The notes under the pieces are model-generated. The model was not told the origin of the DNA and made no database searches. It saw only the letters and a list, made by a program, of their open reading frames with translations. Positions 31,979 through 42,268 of a stretch of 64,000 bases of DNA are shown one piece after another; position 1 is the first letter of the stretch, and every line of letters starts with the position of its first letter. The position numbers were made by a program, and so were the translations under genes. The DNA is from Gautieria morchelliformis (taxonomy: Eukaryota; Basidiomycota; Agaricomycetes; Gomphales; Gomphaceae). The stretch spans positions 1 through 64,000 of the forward strand of contig WHVA01000405.1 in NCBI GenBank assembly GCA_015179125.1, written 5' to 3'.

Positions 31979-33534
31979 CAGAGTAAAGAGACCACAGCCA
32001 CCCGCTGCCATATGCGAGCACTCGAGCTGCTGGCGAAGAATGCTGAGGAAGCGGTGGCCCAAAGCCACACCGCTCAGCAGAACAACGAACAGCTCACGCG
32101 AGCCGTGCAGGACGCACGGCAAGCATGCAGCCTACAACAGCAGGCTACGGATTCGCAACGCGGGACTGACCGGGGACACCAGGCACAAAACACCCCCGGA
32201 CTCGAGAGCACAAAATGCTCCCGATCCCAAGCCTGATCCGGGCCCAGGGCCCGTCAGGGCATACAGCCTGCCCCGCACGGCATCACAGCCGCACGAGCAA
32301 TCCATGGCCCCAACGGAGGGCCAGGGAATACCGGATCAGGCTGATGTCATACCGCTGGACCCATACGACGGGATCACAGGGATGATCCGCGTGGCGTTGG
32401 CAGACGCCATGGACACAGACCAAGAGAAGTCTGTGCTAGCGAAAGCCGGCATGAAGCTGGCTCACCCCAAGCCATACGCCGGGGGATCTGACCTCAAAGA
32501 GTTTGAAATCTTCATCGCAGCCATCTTACGATGGCTGAAAATGAACTGCCTCCTAGGGCCAACCAACATAGACATGCAGGTCAGCTACGTGGGCACTCGC
32601 CTAACTGGCGAAGCCCAGGAATGGTTCCTTCGAAACGTAGAACACTTCGATCGCCAGGTTCGCAGTTGGACTCTGGAAACAGTGATGCAGGGCCTTCAAA
32701 AAATGTTCCTGCACACACTGACGTACCACTACGCATTGAATAAATTCAACGCGGTCATGAAAGGCATGAAGACAGTTCAGGAGATGATGAAAGAGCTCAC
32801 GAAATACGCAGCGCGTATGATACAGCCACCAGATGACTACATGTTCCGGAGACGGTTCATGTCGGCACTGCGCGAAACGCTGCACAACGAGGTTCTCAAA
32901 AAGGGCTACAACACCAAGAGCATCTCGATAGAGCAACTCTTCAAGATGGCCCAAATGATAGGGGAATCATCCCAATACAATATGGGGATGCGCCACGCCG
33001 AAAACGCAGTGGCAACAGCAAGCATTGCCCGGCTTATGGGGAGCAAGCTGGTGACACAGACGGGCATGACCAGGCCCAGCCTGTTGTTGAGAAGTGGAGC
33101 GTCGCAGCGACCGCTGCCCCCACGCCCAGCGCAAGCTGGATGCCCACCTGAGGCTAAACAGCCTCAAGCGTCAGGATCGTCCCTGCAACCTGCCCCCCCA
33201 ACGAAAGCGTTGGCCGGCCTAACGATCGGCCCAGTGGCAACCAAAGCAGCACCACGTGCTTTGAATGTGGCCAACCTGGCCACAAGAAAGCGGAGTGCCC
33301 CCGGCTTAGGTCTGGTATCAGAACAGCGGCCACGAGGCACGAAGAGGAGACCGAGGATCTGGAGATGGATCACGGTCAAAATCCTCTCCATCAAATTGAT
33401 GAAGAGGGGGAGGGTGATCCCCAACCCAAGGACTCTCGAGACAACAGAGACGCACCTCCTGAAGAGTGGGATCCTGAGATGTCCCAATATTATGAATGGG
33501 ATGAAGAGGCGGAAGACAGCACCTACAGATCCAG
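31979..33534 (+). pseudogene. Chromovirus G2 gag
   Basis: Same product as G1 gag: LLAKNAEEAVAQ, the linker with MAPTEGQGIPDQ, the gag core GGSDLKEFEIFIAAILRWL and GEAQEWFLRNVEHF, then AARMIQPPDDYMF. The CCHC knuckle CFECGQPGHKKAEC lies near 33258-33299 in another frame, and an acidic tail EDSTYRSS leads toward protease. Frameshifts lie near 32115 and 33250. Solo LTR 33539-34037 separates it from protease. Confidence 0.85.
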
Positions 33535-33538
33535 CGTG

Positions 33539-34037
33539 TGTTGGGTGCATTTATGCTCCTGCACTAAAATCAAGCATAATATATTCGATTTGCTGTATGG
33601 TGTTTCAATCTCCTCTCACATTGTTCTTGTACCATGCACCCATTTCTCTGATTATTTTCGAAAATTTTCTGCCACTCCCTACCTCTCCATTTCATCTTGT
33701 TATTTCTATTTTCACAAGCGGCTGCACCCAGCGGAGTCTGAAATGACTTCGACGCGCGAGCTCTTGAGCGCTAAAGGGCCGGGTAGTAGTACATGCACAG
33801 TGAGACAGATTTCCCCCTCTCTCAGTGACAACTAAATTCACTGAGAGAGGCGAGTAAAATTAGTCTAGTGTTATTTCAATTTATTGACCTAGAAATCCTC
33901 TGTAGTGAATTAATTTCTAGGTAGTGTATAATATATTTATAGTGACAACTAAATTCACTGAGAGGGTGAATTAATTTCTAGTCTATTCTTTTGAGCAACA
34001 AGTCCATACCTACTGCCTATAATTCCTGTCCTCTACA
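33539..34037 (+). mobile_element. Solo LTR, 499 bp, TSD GCGTG
   Basis: TGTTGGGTGC...CCTCTACA inside the gag-pol junction of G2. The 5-bp duplication GCGTG is perfect at 33534-33538 and 34038-34042, and the empty site is preserved in the left arm (near 18070). It is therefore younger than the arm duplication. It contains a perfect 12-bp inverted repeat CTCTCTCAGTGA/TCACTGAGAGAG (33817-33849), with the core repeated at 33941-33965. The TGTTGG start suggests a Copia-type LTR, but this is not proven. Confidence 0.93.
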
Positions 34038-34039
34038 GC

Positions 34040-36755
34040 GTGATCAGATTCACGCCGGAAGACGATGCTGCCATGAAAGTAATGGCGGCACGCACGTCGG
34101 TCATGCCAGACAAGGTGGCCGAGCCGGTGTATCACCACCGAAGCAAGCATGGGACGCGGCCAACATACCCGCACAGTGAAAACCGTACCCTCTCCGGGTA
34201 CTGGGAACTAAATGGTGTAAAAGCCCACTGCCTGCTGGATAGCAGCAGTGAAGGGGTACTGCTATCCCCTGAATTCATGTGAGCTACAAGGATGAAGACA
34301 TTCTACCCGGAGCAGCCAATCCCGCTGCAGATAGCCTGCATAGGCAGCCATTCCACGATCAACTATGGAATGAACACCACCATTAAATTTGGTAGTGAAA
34401 CATACGACGAATATTTCGACATAGCAAACGTCAAATATTACGACGTGATCTTAGCACCACCGTTCCTAAGGAGATTCGGCATAACCCTGGACTTCTTGAG
34501 CCCAGGGACGATCTGCAAGGGCAATGAAGTAATCCGCCGGGCAAGGTCTCGTTCAATGACGATGAATCGACGAATGAGGACAAGGGGCCAAGGGTGAGCA
34601 TGGTCACCTGGGTGCCAAAGCCAAGCCTGGCTCATTGAAGGCAGGAGGACGAGTCGTGGAACTACTCATCCTCGAGCTCACCCTACAATCATAGGGAGAG
34701 GCGCTCTCACCTAACAGTGAAAGCGAGGGGAAAAAGGAAGCGGTTCCGCGCGCCGCGGGACCTAATAGACGCACAAAGCGCCTAATGGCTTCTAAGCCAA
34801 CCACCACCATCATCCTCACGGATGATGACCTTCCTCGCCTCCACAAGGAATGGATGGAACGTATCACTGACCTAGTCAGTGGTATTCCATTAGAACTCCT
34901 GCCGCTACGGGAGATCAACCACGAGATCAATTTCATCTAATCCCAACAAACACATGCGGTATTGACTACCGAAGTGCCCCGAACATTTCCAAGAGGAACT
35001 GTCGGCTAAGATAGAACAATACACCACTGCAAAGTGGTGGATTCCGGCAGTCACGCAGCAGGCCGTGTCCATGCTGTATGTGCCGAAAAAGAACGGTACA
35101 TTATGAACTGTCTTCGATCTGCTCCAGCAGAACGAGAAGATGGTGAAGGACATCATGCCCTTCCTGGATCAGGGTATCATCCGCAGCGACATGGCTCGCT
35201 GTCGGTATCACACAAAGCCCAATATGTCGGAAGCATACAAGCAGATCCGGATCCATCCGGATCATGTAGAAAAGCCCGCCTTTGCCACGATCCTTGGCAC
35301 GTTTAGAAGCCAGGTGATACAGATGGGAGAATGCAACACCCCATCAATGTTCCAACGGCTGATGACAACCATTTTCTGCGACTGCATAGGTCGCTTTGTC
35401 CATGTATACATGGACAACATGTTCATTTCTTGCTCTCGATACAAGAGCATGAAGAGCACCTCTATATTGTCTTCGACAGACTGAGGAAGAACCACCTTTT
35501 TCTGAGAAAGAAAAAGGTTGACCTCTATTCCATCCGAATGGAGTGTCTCAGCCACATCATCGATGGCCAAGGGGTACATGCCGATGAGGATAAGATGCAG
35601 CGCATCCGCGAGTGGCGTAGGCCGTGGATGTTCAACGGCATCCAGCATTTCCTCAGGCTAGTACAGTATCTGGCACATTACATGCCATATGTTGGCGCAT
35701 ACACTACCCCACTGTCGGGCTGTGCACGTAACAACCGTCCATTCAAATGGACACCATTACTGGACAAATGCTGGCAAAGCATTAAGGCGTTGGCCTGCAG
35801 GGCCCTGATCCTGCGTCCAATAGACGCACGGTGCCCAGAGCCAATCTGGGTGATCACCGACGGGTCAAAAGCTGGCATTGGTGCAGTCTATGGCCAAGGT
35901 GCCGACTGGAAAACCTGTTGGCCAGCCGGCTTCTTGTCAAAGAAGTTCAGTGTTGCTCAGCAACCCTACCGGACTCACGAGCAAGAGACAATCACGGTGC
36001 TTGAGGCTCTCATGAAATGGGAGGACAAACTGCTGGGATGAAGGTTCACCCTCGTCACAGACCACAAAGGGCTCGAATACTTCAAGACCCAGAAGAGCCT
36101 ATCTGACCGCCAGGTCAGATGGTGGGAGTTTCTGTCACGTTTCAACTTCAACACCATACATGTCGACGGTGTAGAGAACAAGGTAGCAGACTGCCTGTTG
36201 CGCTACTACAAGAGCGACACGAGTGATGACAATCACCCGGACCACGTCTTCGTGAATCCAGACGCACGTTTAGACCCGGATGGTGAACTATTGCCCACTG
36301 ACTGATATATCGAGCTGCGAACAGCGGTGACGAGACAGTCTAAACACCTCATGGAGAAGACAGAGGTGAGAATAACGGAATCCGCCGCATTAAACGAGGG
36401 CTCACAAAAGCCTGCGAGCATTGCCGCATCATGCGACAACGACAACGATGATGTCAGAGTCATCGCCGCAGGTAAGGTTGGCGCGCCCCTGCGCCGGATC
36501 ATTGAACAAGGCGTAGACCTGTCCAAGGTCTTACGAGACACATACCACAGGGACGCCATGTTCTCAAAGATCGTGGAACACCCATATGCGTACCCAAGAT
36601 TTGGAATCCGGGACCGGCTGATCTGGACAAAGAATCAGCTCAAGAGAGACGTCATCGCCGTCCCCCGTTCTGTTCTTCAGGGGGGAAGGAGGCTGATCGA
36701 AATCATCATCGATCAAGCACACCAGATAGTTGGTTACTACGGTCATCTGAAGTGA
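34040..36755 (+). pseudogene. Chromovirus G2 pol: protease, RT, RNase H, integrase start
   Basis: The protease has LLDSSSEG (Gly of DSG lost) and a TGA at 34280-34282, then DVILAPPFLRRFG. A frameshift follows at about 34533, where G1 is still open. The RT has DMARCRYHTK, YMDN for YMDD (35413-35424) and a frameshift near 35430. RNase H covers WVITDGSKAGIGAV, FLSKKFSV and the TGA at 36039-36041 (Arg expected), then LEYFKTQKSL and VADCL. The last segment ends HQIVGYYGHLK, the start of the integrase zinc-binding region, at the inversion breakpoint. Confidence 0.88.
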
Positions 36756-37168
36756 GGAGCTTAGTCCCATGAGTCTCTGCAGTTCATGACAAAATGTCGA
36801 CGTGAACTTCGAGTCTCTGTCCGAGACAATCAAGTCAGGAACCCCATGGAGCCGGACGACCTCTTTCAGAAACAGCCAGGCTACTCCCTTGGCTGACATA
36901 CTCATCATTGTTGGGACGAGGTGGAGGTGTGACGTTAGTTGATCGATGACTACCATCAGGTAGTCACAGTCATTAGACTTGGGCAGGGGCCCCATGAAGT
37001 CGATGCCAATCGACTGCCACAGCCTATCCGGAATGGGTAGGCTGTCTAGTAGGCCTTCGGGCCATTGTGGCCCGGTTTTCATCATCTGGAACTTCGTGCA
37101 CGACGTGCAGAATGACTCAATGTCCGGGCCCATGCCCAGCAACCAATATGATCTTTGAATGTAGTTCA
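36750..37168 (-). pseudogene. Integrase core of G2, inverted in place
   Basis: Minus-strand NYIQRSYWLLGMG, C-x2-C, GIDFMGPLPKS, VSDRDSKF and HELQRLMG, between plus-strand pieces of the same pol gene. Breakpoints carry TGAAGT (36748-36753) and the TTCAAAAGT junction near 37165. It is the same rearrangement as in G1. The third catalytic residue (Glu of GATERE) is outside the block and in the normal orientation. Confidence 0.9.
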
Positions 37169-37999
37169 AAAGTCAACTGCTTCCATCCCCAAATGGATGG
37201 AGCGACCGAGCGGGAAAACCACTCGATAGGACAGATATTGCACACGGTCATCAGAGATGATCAGAAGGATTGGGCATCGAAATGCCCGATGGTTGAGGTC
37301 GCCCTCAACAGCAATGTCAGCGCGACCACAGGGTTCGCACCCTTCCAGCTGAACCATGGCTATATGCCATGGATAGGTCTCCCCATAGCCATGGACACCC
37401 CGTTCAAAGGAGTAGCCTGGTTCGCACATCAGGCAAGATGGAACCTGATGGTGGCACACAATGCAATTATTGAGCATCGATTGATGCAAACGTTTCATGC
37501 AAACAAGAAATGTATGGCGAGCGACAGGTACACGGCCAACGACCGCGTCTATCTCTCGACCCAAAACCTAACTCTCCCGAAAAGAAGAGCCAGAAAACTA
37601 GTTCCGCGGTACATCGGGCCATACCGCGTCATCGAGGCGCATAACGACGCCTCGACGGTGACCTTTGAGCTTCCCGACGAGCTGAAAAGCCGTCGCATAT
37701 CACTGGTCTTTCATTCATGCCTCGTACGACGATAGGAGGCTAACAACGACGAATTATTCCCTCGTCGTGAGGCCAAGCCATATTATGACTTTGGAGCGAA
37801 TGACAACAAGGAGTGGCTCGTCGACGAGATTATCACACATCGATGGATAAACTCCACGGACCTGGAGTTCCAGGTCCGCTGGACCCTAGGCGACGTGACA
37901 TGGGAACCCATGTCATCATGCAAAGATATCGAAGCCCTAGATAGCTATCTAGAGCTTCGGGGGGTGAGCAAACCACGCAACCTCCCCAGACGCTGCTAG
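37169..37999 (+). pseudogene. G2 integrase C-terminus and chromodomain
   Basis: After the inversion: NCFHPQMDGATERE (catalytic Glu), then the C-terminal region (YIGPYRVIEAHNDAST, SLVFHSCLVRR), a TAG at 37733-37735, and in the same frame a chromodomain (EWLVDEIITHRW, LEFQVRWTLGDVTWEP, ALDSYLEL) ending at TAG 37997-37999. Chromodomains of this class direct integration to heterochromatin by binding methylated histone H3. The final TAG is also part of the CTAG where insert K begins. Confidence 0.85.
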
Positions 38000-38645
38000 G
38001 GAGGATGTTCACATTGACAACACTGTATATTCTTCGAGGATATATTAGATATCTTTTAAAATATCAACCCTAACCAAATTCATAATCCATCATTTTGAGC
38101 AACTTGTATATTGTGGACATCCTAAATTTTTTTGAATGTTCTGATATTTTAAAAATATGGTTGTATGTGCTAAAGCATGGTGTGTATTGATATAACAGAG
38201 CAATTTCAGATAGGATTTGGATGACTATATATTAAAAGTATACATGAAACATGTTAGATGTACAATCACAGAATATAGAAGCAAGTATGGACCATATGAG
38301 TACGTGTTAGAAGTATATATGAAACATGTTAGATATACACTCACAGAATATAGAAGCAAGTATGGACAATACCTGTACTATATTATTATATATGGTTGCG
38401 AGATCTGATTAGAAGGTATGTTTAAAATAATATGCATGTATAGTACAAATATATGTAACTATTGATGTTTAGACAATGGGGTATACACCCTTTCCTGGGG
38501 GAGCAGCAGACTGTGAGAAAGAACTTTAGGGCTAGGATTAAGCATGTCTTACAGATGCTGGCAACTGCCTCAATATTGATATATTTTATGAAATATAGAT
38601 GAGCTAAGCTATATATACATATATATGACAGTTACAACCATTCCC
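38000..38645. mobile_element. Insert K, AT-rich MITE-like element, copy 1
   Basis: 646 bp flanked by CTAG on both sides. Imperfect inverted ends GGAGGATGTTCACATTGACA and GGGGAATGGTTGTAACTGTCA. It is absent at the same place in ORF3 copy c, which proves insertion. It has no coding potential. It contains a direct duplication of about 72 bp (38230-38303, 38304-38372) that copy 2 lacks. Confidence 0.65.
38230..38372. repeat. ~72-bp tandem duplication inside insert K
   Basis: Two copies of a unit containing CATGAAACATGTTAGAT (or TATGAAAC) and CAGAATATAGAAGCAAGTATGG. The counterpart at 62940-63050 has a single copy, so the duplication arose after the copies separated. Confidence 0.85.
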
Positions 38646-38770
38646 CTAGACGCATCTGTCATGTGCATAGCACGTGACGTGCCGGCCACAGCGCGGTTAA
38701 ATTTTCACCTCGGATCCTTCCGAGGGCGCATCGCTTCTTGGATGCAAACCACCATCATCTACCCACTAAG

Positions 38771-40610
38771 ATGATGCCCCCCAAAGATGGGATGGACGTT
38801 GATCTGTCAACGTCCACGACGTGCACAACGGCCCCCAGACAGGGGGCCGCAGACATCCTACGAGCTCCAGTCAACAAAGAACACTGGATGATCGTAGGAT
38901 GGGAAGACACTTTGGTAATCGTTCACCCTGATGATTGTGCCATGTGTGCAGACTACACCGTGCACCTACAGGCTGCGACAGGTACATGCAAGGTCAAACT
39001 GCCGGATGAAGATGTCGGTGACGCCATTGATGCAGCCTGGGGATGGCTCCCAAGGGGCATCATGTGTGATGCGTGGGAGGAGCCCCTCCAGGACATCCAT
39101 GACCTCAAAAGGGACGTCAAGGACTTGGAATGGGCGGTCGAAGACCGTGACGACGTGCTCGAAGCCGAGTGCACCGGAATAAAGGAGCTTGAGGAGCAGC
39201 TGAGCGCAACCCAGCTCCAGCTCAAGTTCGCCCATGCAGCCTCAAAAAGGCCGCGCCATGACCCGCCCACAGATCCAGTGGCCACGCCCTCATCATCCTG
39301 TGCAATGGCACCCTTGCCAGCGCGCGCAACATCAGGGCTAGCGTCCCGATTATCGGCTCCCACCCCAACAACGACAACGACAGAGGGGCGGAGCGCGCCA
39401 TCCGATGCAGCATACGGTGTCCCAGAGGGATGGGAGTCCGACTCCTCTGCCTGGAAGGTGTACAACCCAGAAAGGGCCCAGCAGCTGGCAGAGCAGCCGA
39501 AAAAGAAGCGCAAGAAATTGTGTGGCACCCCCAACATGGTCAATGGGTTAGCCATTGCTAGGGAAAGCGCAATCGGCGCATACCTTGTGGCGTCACGGTC
39601 GCACACGATCAATGACCCTGCCCTACAATGGCAGGTAGCATTGGTCAAGGCCCAGTACATCGGGCCTCATGTGGACCTGCCACCACCGGCAGGGACAGTT
39701 CACCCTCCCTACCCGGGGGAGGGTGTGATAATACCACTCGGAGACCCACCAGTCTCCGAGACGGGCCTCCTACCATGACCAGTAGGAAAGGCTCAACAGC
39801 ATCGTACTCAATGGTACGACGTCTGCCTGGTCAACGACCCATGCTTCGTTGTGCTCATAGCGCGTGCAAAAGAAACGCTGCAACGCGTGTGCACATGCGA
39901 GATGATCGGCCTATTCAAGTGGATCGAGCGTGAGCAACGTGCTCACAATCCCAAAAGGGATTGTCTTGTGATAGTGAGCGGTACCCTGCATGACATCACC
40001 ACCATCCTAAGGGGTTGGATACACAACCCCGAGGGAATCCCGTCTGCCATCCATGACGTCTGCCATCCATGACGTCTGCCATCCATGACAACGTGGATGG
40101 AACCTTCAACCTAGATGACATGGACGTCTGGATGTGGTTGAAGGCCCTTGCTCCCCGTGTTAAAGGGGTCACGTCACCTCTCAAGTTGAGACTCCTCAAC
40201 TTGTTTGGCTCGACCGACCAATGGTCGAGCTTCGTCGATGCCAGGAAATGCCTGACACCGCAGAGCACCAGTCTGCGGCTCTCCATCACAGGCCCATATC
40301 CCGTGGGGGGCAGAGCTGGCCCCGACATCCCGCTGGCTGAGGTCACGTGATGGCTGGCCCGCTATGCTGGGGTCACTCACGAGCGAGTGACCTGCATTGA
40401 ACAATACGTTCAATGCACCATCACCAGCATGGCATTCAGTGCCACCGCTCGGGAGGGCCAACAAAAGGTCCTCGAGACCAGCCACGTGAGGGCCACGGTG
40501 CCGCAACCGCTCACCCACGCTCAGCTCGATCAAGAGCTGGCACGCCCCCGGCCTCCTCCCCAGGCTGAGGATTCGGCCGTCGAGGCCATGTGTCGCAAAT
40601 ATTATCATAT
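38771..40610 (+). pseudogene. ORF3 family, copy 1: accessory protein downstream of pol
   Basis: From ATG 38771 the frame encodes a protein with an N-terminal spaced Cys/Tyr motif (CAMCADYTVHL), a coiled coil (DIHDLKRDVKDLEWAVEDRD to LSATQLQLKFA, about residues 120-165), a Ser/Thr/Pro linker, a basic patch KKKRKKL that could be a nuclear signal, and SHTINDPAL, AQYIGPHVDLPPP. After a TGA at 39776-39778 (Arg expected) it continues with LRGWIHNPEGIPSAI. A 16-bp repeat expansion (40050-40085) then shifts the frame before DMDVWMWLKALAP, and a TGA follows at 40348 (CGA in copy a). I know no family for it. Its place is between the chromodomain and the 3' LTR. Confidence 0.65.
40046..40088. repeat. 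16-bp tandem expansion in ORF3
   Basis: About three direct copies of CTGCCATCCATGACGT. ORF3 copy 2 (near 61265-61300) has two. The extra units change the reading frame, so the expansion is one of the breaks of ORF3 copy 1. Confidence 0.85.
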
Positions 40611-41060
40611 CAATCGATGCACGACCCCCCTCCCCTTTCTCTTCTCGCGACTCCTCCTTACCCTTTGTCTATGCCATGCGCATATCCCCACAATCCTTAC
40701 TCATCAATTCACCAGTCTACACACATCTATCCAAGCCCACACACATCCCTAGATCATGATTCTGCCACTACCATCCAATGTCCGATGCAAAGCCCACGGA
40801 CCCGTCCCTGAGCCCGAGCGCAGCTGATCCGTGGAGTGGCATGGTGGCTGAGCCACCGCGCACTGACTATTCCCTTTCCTCTCTCTTCCCCACACGCACC
40901 ATATGCTTCTGATATTATAGTCTCACAGACCACTTCTCATTCAATAGACACAATATGTACACGCTGCAGCAACCGGCACTCCAACCCCATAGTATACTCA
41001 TCTCACACACACCTACCGGTGCTGGTAACCCCCTTCTATCCTAGCATGTCCCACACAGAG

Positions 41061-41067
41061 GATAAAT
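41061..41067 (+). promoter_or_regulatory. Putative TATA element of the segment H ORF
   Basis: GATAAATAG lies about 230 bp before ATG 41295, with a CT/A-rich leader between them. Conserved in copy 2 on the minus strand. Promoter function is an inference. Confidence 0.3.
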
Positions 41068-41294
41068 AGCTGCGGCATGTATAGTAGACGACCAGTCAAT
41101 TGAACTCACAGTCTCCTAAAGAAACCACTCGTCTCAGATCACATTTGAACTTGCAATACTTGTGTCAGAACGCATATAGTCCTCTCATACTCCCAAATAC
41201 TCAGACTCCCAAACATATCTCAATTCGGTTCCACTTGGGACTTGAATTATACTTCTATCAATTCACGACATTCATATTCAACCACTTTATTACC

Positions 41295-41513
41295 ATGCTC
41301 CGCAAGGATGCAGGCCCCATCACCCAAGCGGAAACCACTGCCAGTGGCGAGGCAGAACCACCTCACCCAACCACCCCCGCGGATGCGGAGGTGCCTCCGG
41401 AGGAGTCACGTGCTCCACCGGCCCCGTACGATGACGATGTCATCATATCGGATCTTGTTAGTATTGAAAATGACATTGAAAGTAATATGATTCAATCTCT
41501 GAACGTGAGATAA
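41295..41513 (+). CDS. Small acidic ORF in segment H, 72 aa
   Basis: ATG 41295 to TAA 41513. Begins MLRKDAGPITQAETT, then a Pro/Glu/Ala-rich centre and an acidic end (YDDDVIISDLVSIENDIES). No domain recognised. The start resembles N-termini of some retrotransposon gag leaders, but that is a weak impression. It is kept without any change in length in the second copy (59845-60063), unlike the ORFs around it. Confidence 0.4.
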   Translation: MLRKDAGPITQAETTASGEAEPPHPTTPADAEVPPEESRAPPAPYDDDVIISDLVSIENDIESNMIQSLNVR

Positions 41514-42256
41514 ATCGAGCGGAAATCAGAAATAGCAAGAATATCTGCACATGTAACTGAGTATATGTGTCTTATGATAAATTCTGTAAAGGTCTAGCTA
41601 GTATGATGTACAGTAAATAGAATCGGATTTCGCTACGATTATATGGTACACAAAGCTAGCTATTTATCAGTCAATGCTAGTGCTTGGTGGTCGTAGTATT
41701 CATGGAATGGGAACAAAGTCAAGGTGGGATGGGGGGAACGGCACATAGCCATTGATAGGGGTGTTGACGGGTGTTGTACAAGTTAGGTTGGGGTGTGGAG
41801 CATAAAACAGAGAAAGGGAACGGGTTTTGGGAGTCAATAGGAGACGTGGTCTAGCTACAGGCAGGGTCGGCTTGACGTGTTGCATCCCTTGATTGGGTCA
41901 TGTGATTCTGGGGTGTGTGCCACTTGGGTCGGGCTCGGCATGCTTGGGAAGGGTCTATAGGGGCATTGTGGACTGTAGTAGCATGTGGTGTGTGCTCCCA
42001 TGATATCGGGATGATCGGAGGTGTGGATCTGGTTGGATCGAGTGGGTAGGTGTGGGTTCGGCAATCTCGGGCATAAGTCGTTGTGATGTGTATGTGTTCG
42101 GATGTATATCAACAAGTTGGTTTGGGTTTGGAATTGTGTTGTTATAACCACCGTGTCGATATTATATTTCTTTAGTATTTCCGACATCGGAAACATTAGA
42201 GGACTCCATCATGGATGACCTCTATGAGTCCTAGTTGGTCCCCTTTAGTTGTCTAT

Positions 42257-42268
42257 AGAGGGGGAGGG
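42257..42268 (+). promoter_or_regulatory. Polypurine tract of G2/ORF3 element
   Basis: AGAGGGGGAGGG directly before the 3' LTR and 20 bp after the ORF3 stop codon (SIMDDLYES, TAG near 42232). Primes plus-strand synthesis in LTR elements. Confidence 0.8.

Larger units (their letters stand above)
29902..37471. repeat. Right arm of large inverted duplication (pairs with 14650-21992)
   Basis: Reverse complement of the left arm starting ATAGGTGCTGGGCC. It contains, in order, the truncated Cys-cluster gene, R-like LTR, G2 gag, solo LTR (right arm only), protease/RT/RNase H and the inverted integrase core. Arms are separated by 7.9 kb of spacer including all of LINE B. Confidence 0.92.
40610..42176. 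mobile_element. Segment H inserted in ORF3
   Basis: ORF3 copy a runs straight from its AQLDQELA region to the terminal IYEEV. Here about 1.56 kb separate the equivalent points, so H is an insertion, shared with copy 2 (59165-60750) and partly with 14140-14649. Its borders are not sharp: TGTCG...CGACA ends can be drawn (40590, 42187) but no target duplication is seen. It contains a promoter-like region and a short intact ORF (41295-41513). Confidence 0.5.

Noticed and set aside
31104-33746. A single 880-codon open frame running from the R-like LTR into gag
   Set aside because: The first part translates tandem LTR repeats, the gag N-terminus is in another frame in G1, and the CCHC knuckle is out of frame. 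It is an accident of repeat composition and frameshifts.
38000-38645. Insert K as the 3' LTR of G2 (TGTTCACATTG after a GGGAGGA tract)
   Set aside because: Copy c has no K between pol and ORF3, K is flanked by CTAG with weak inverted ends, and the true polypurine tract and LTR are at 42257-42732.
41855-42196. 113-codon His/Thr/Pro-rich minus-strand frame, also at 59162-59503 and 14140-14358
   Set aside because: It lies antisense to segment H and the ORF3 end, has no domain, and is broken in the third copy. Treated as non-coding.
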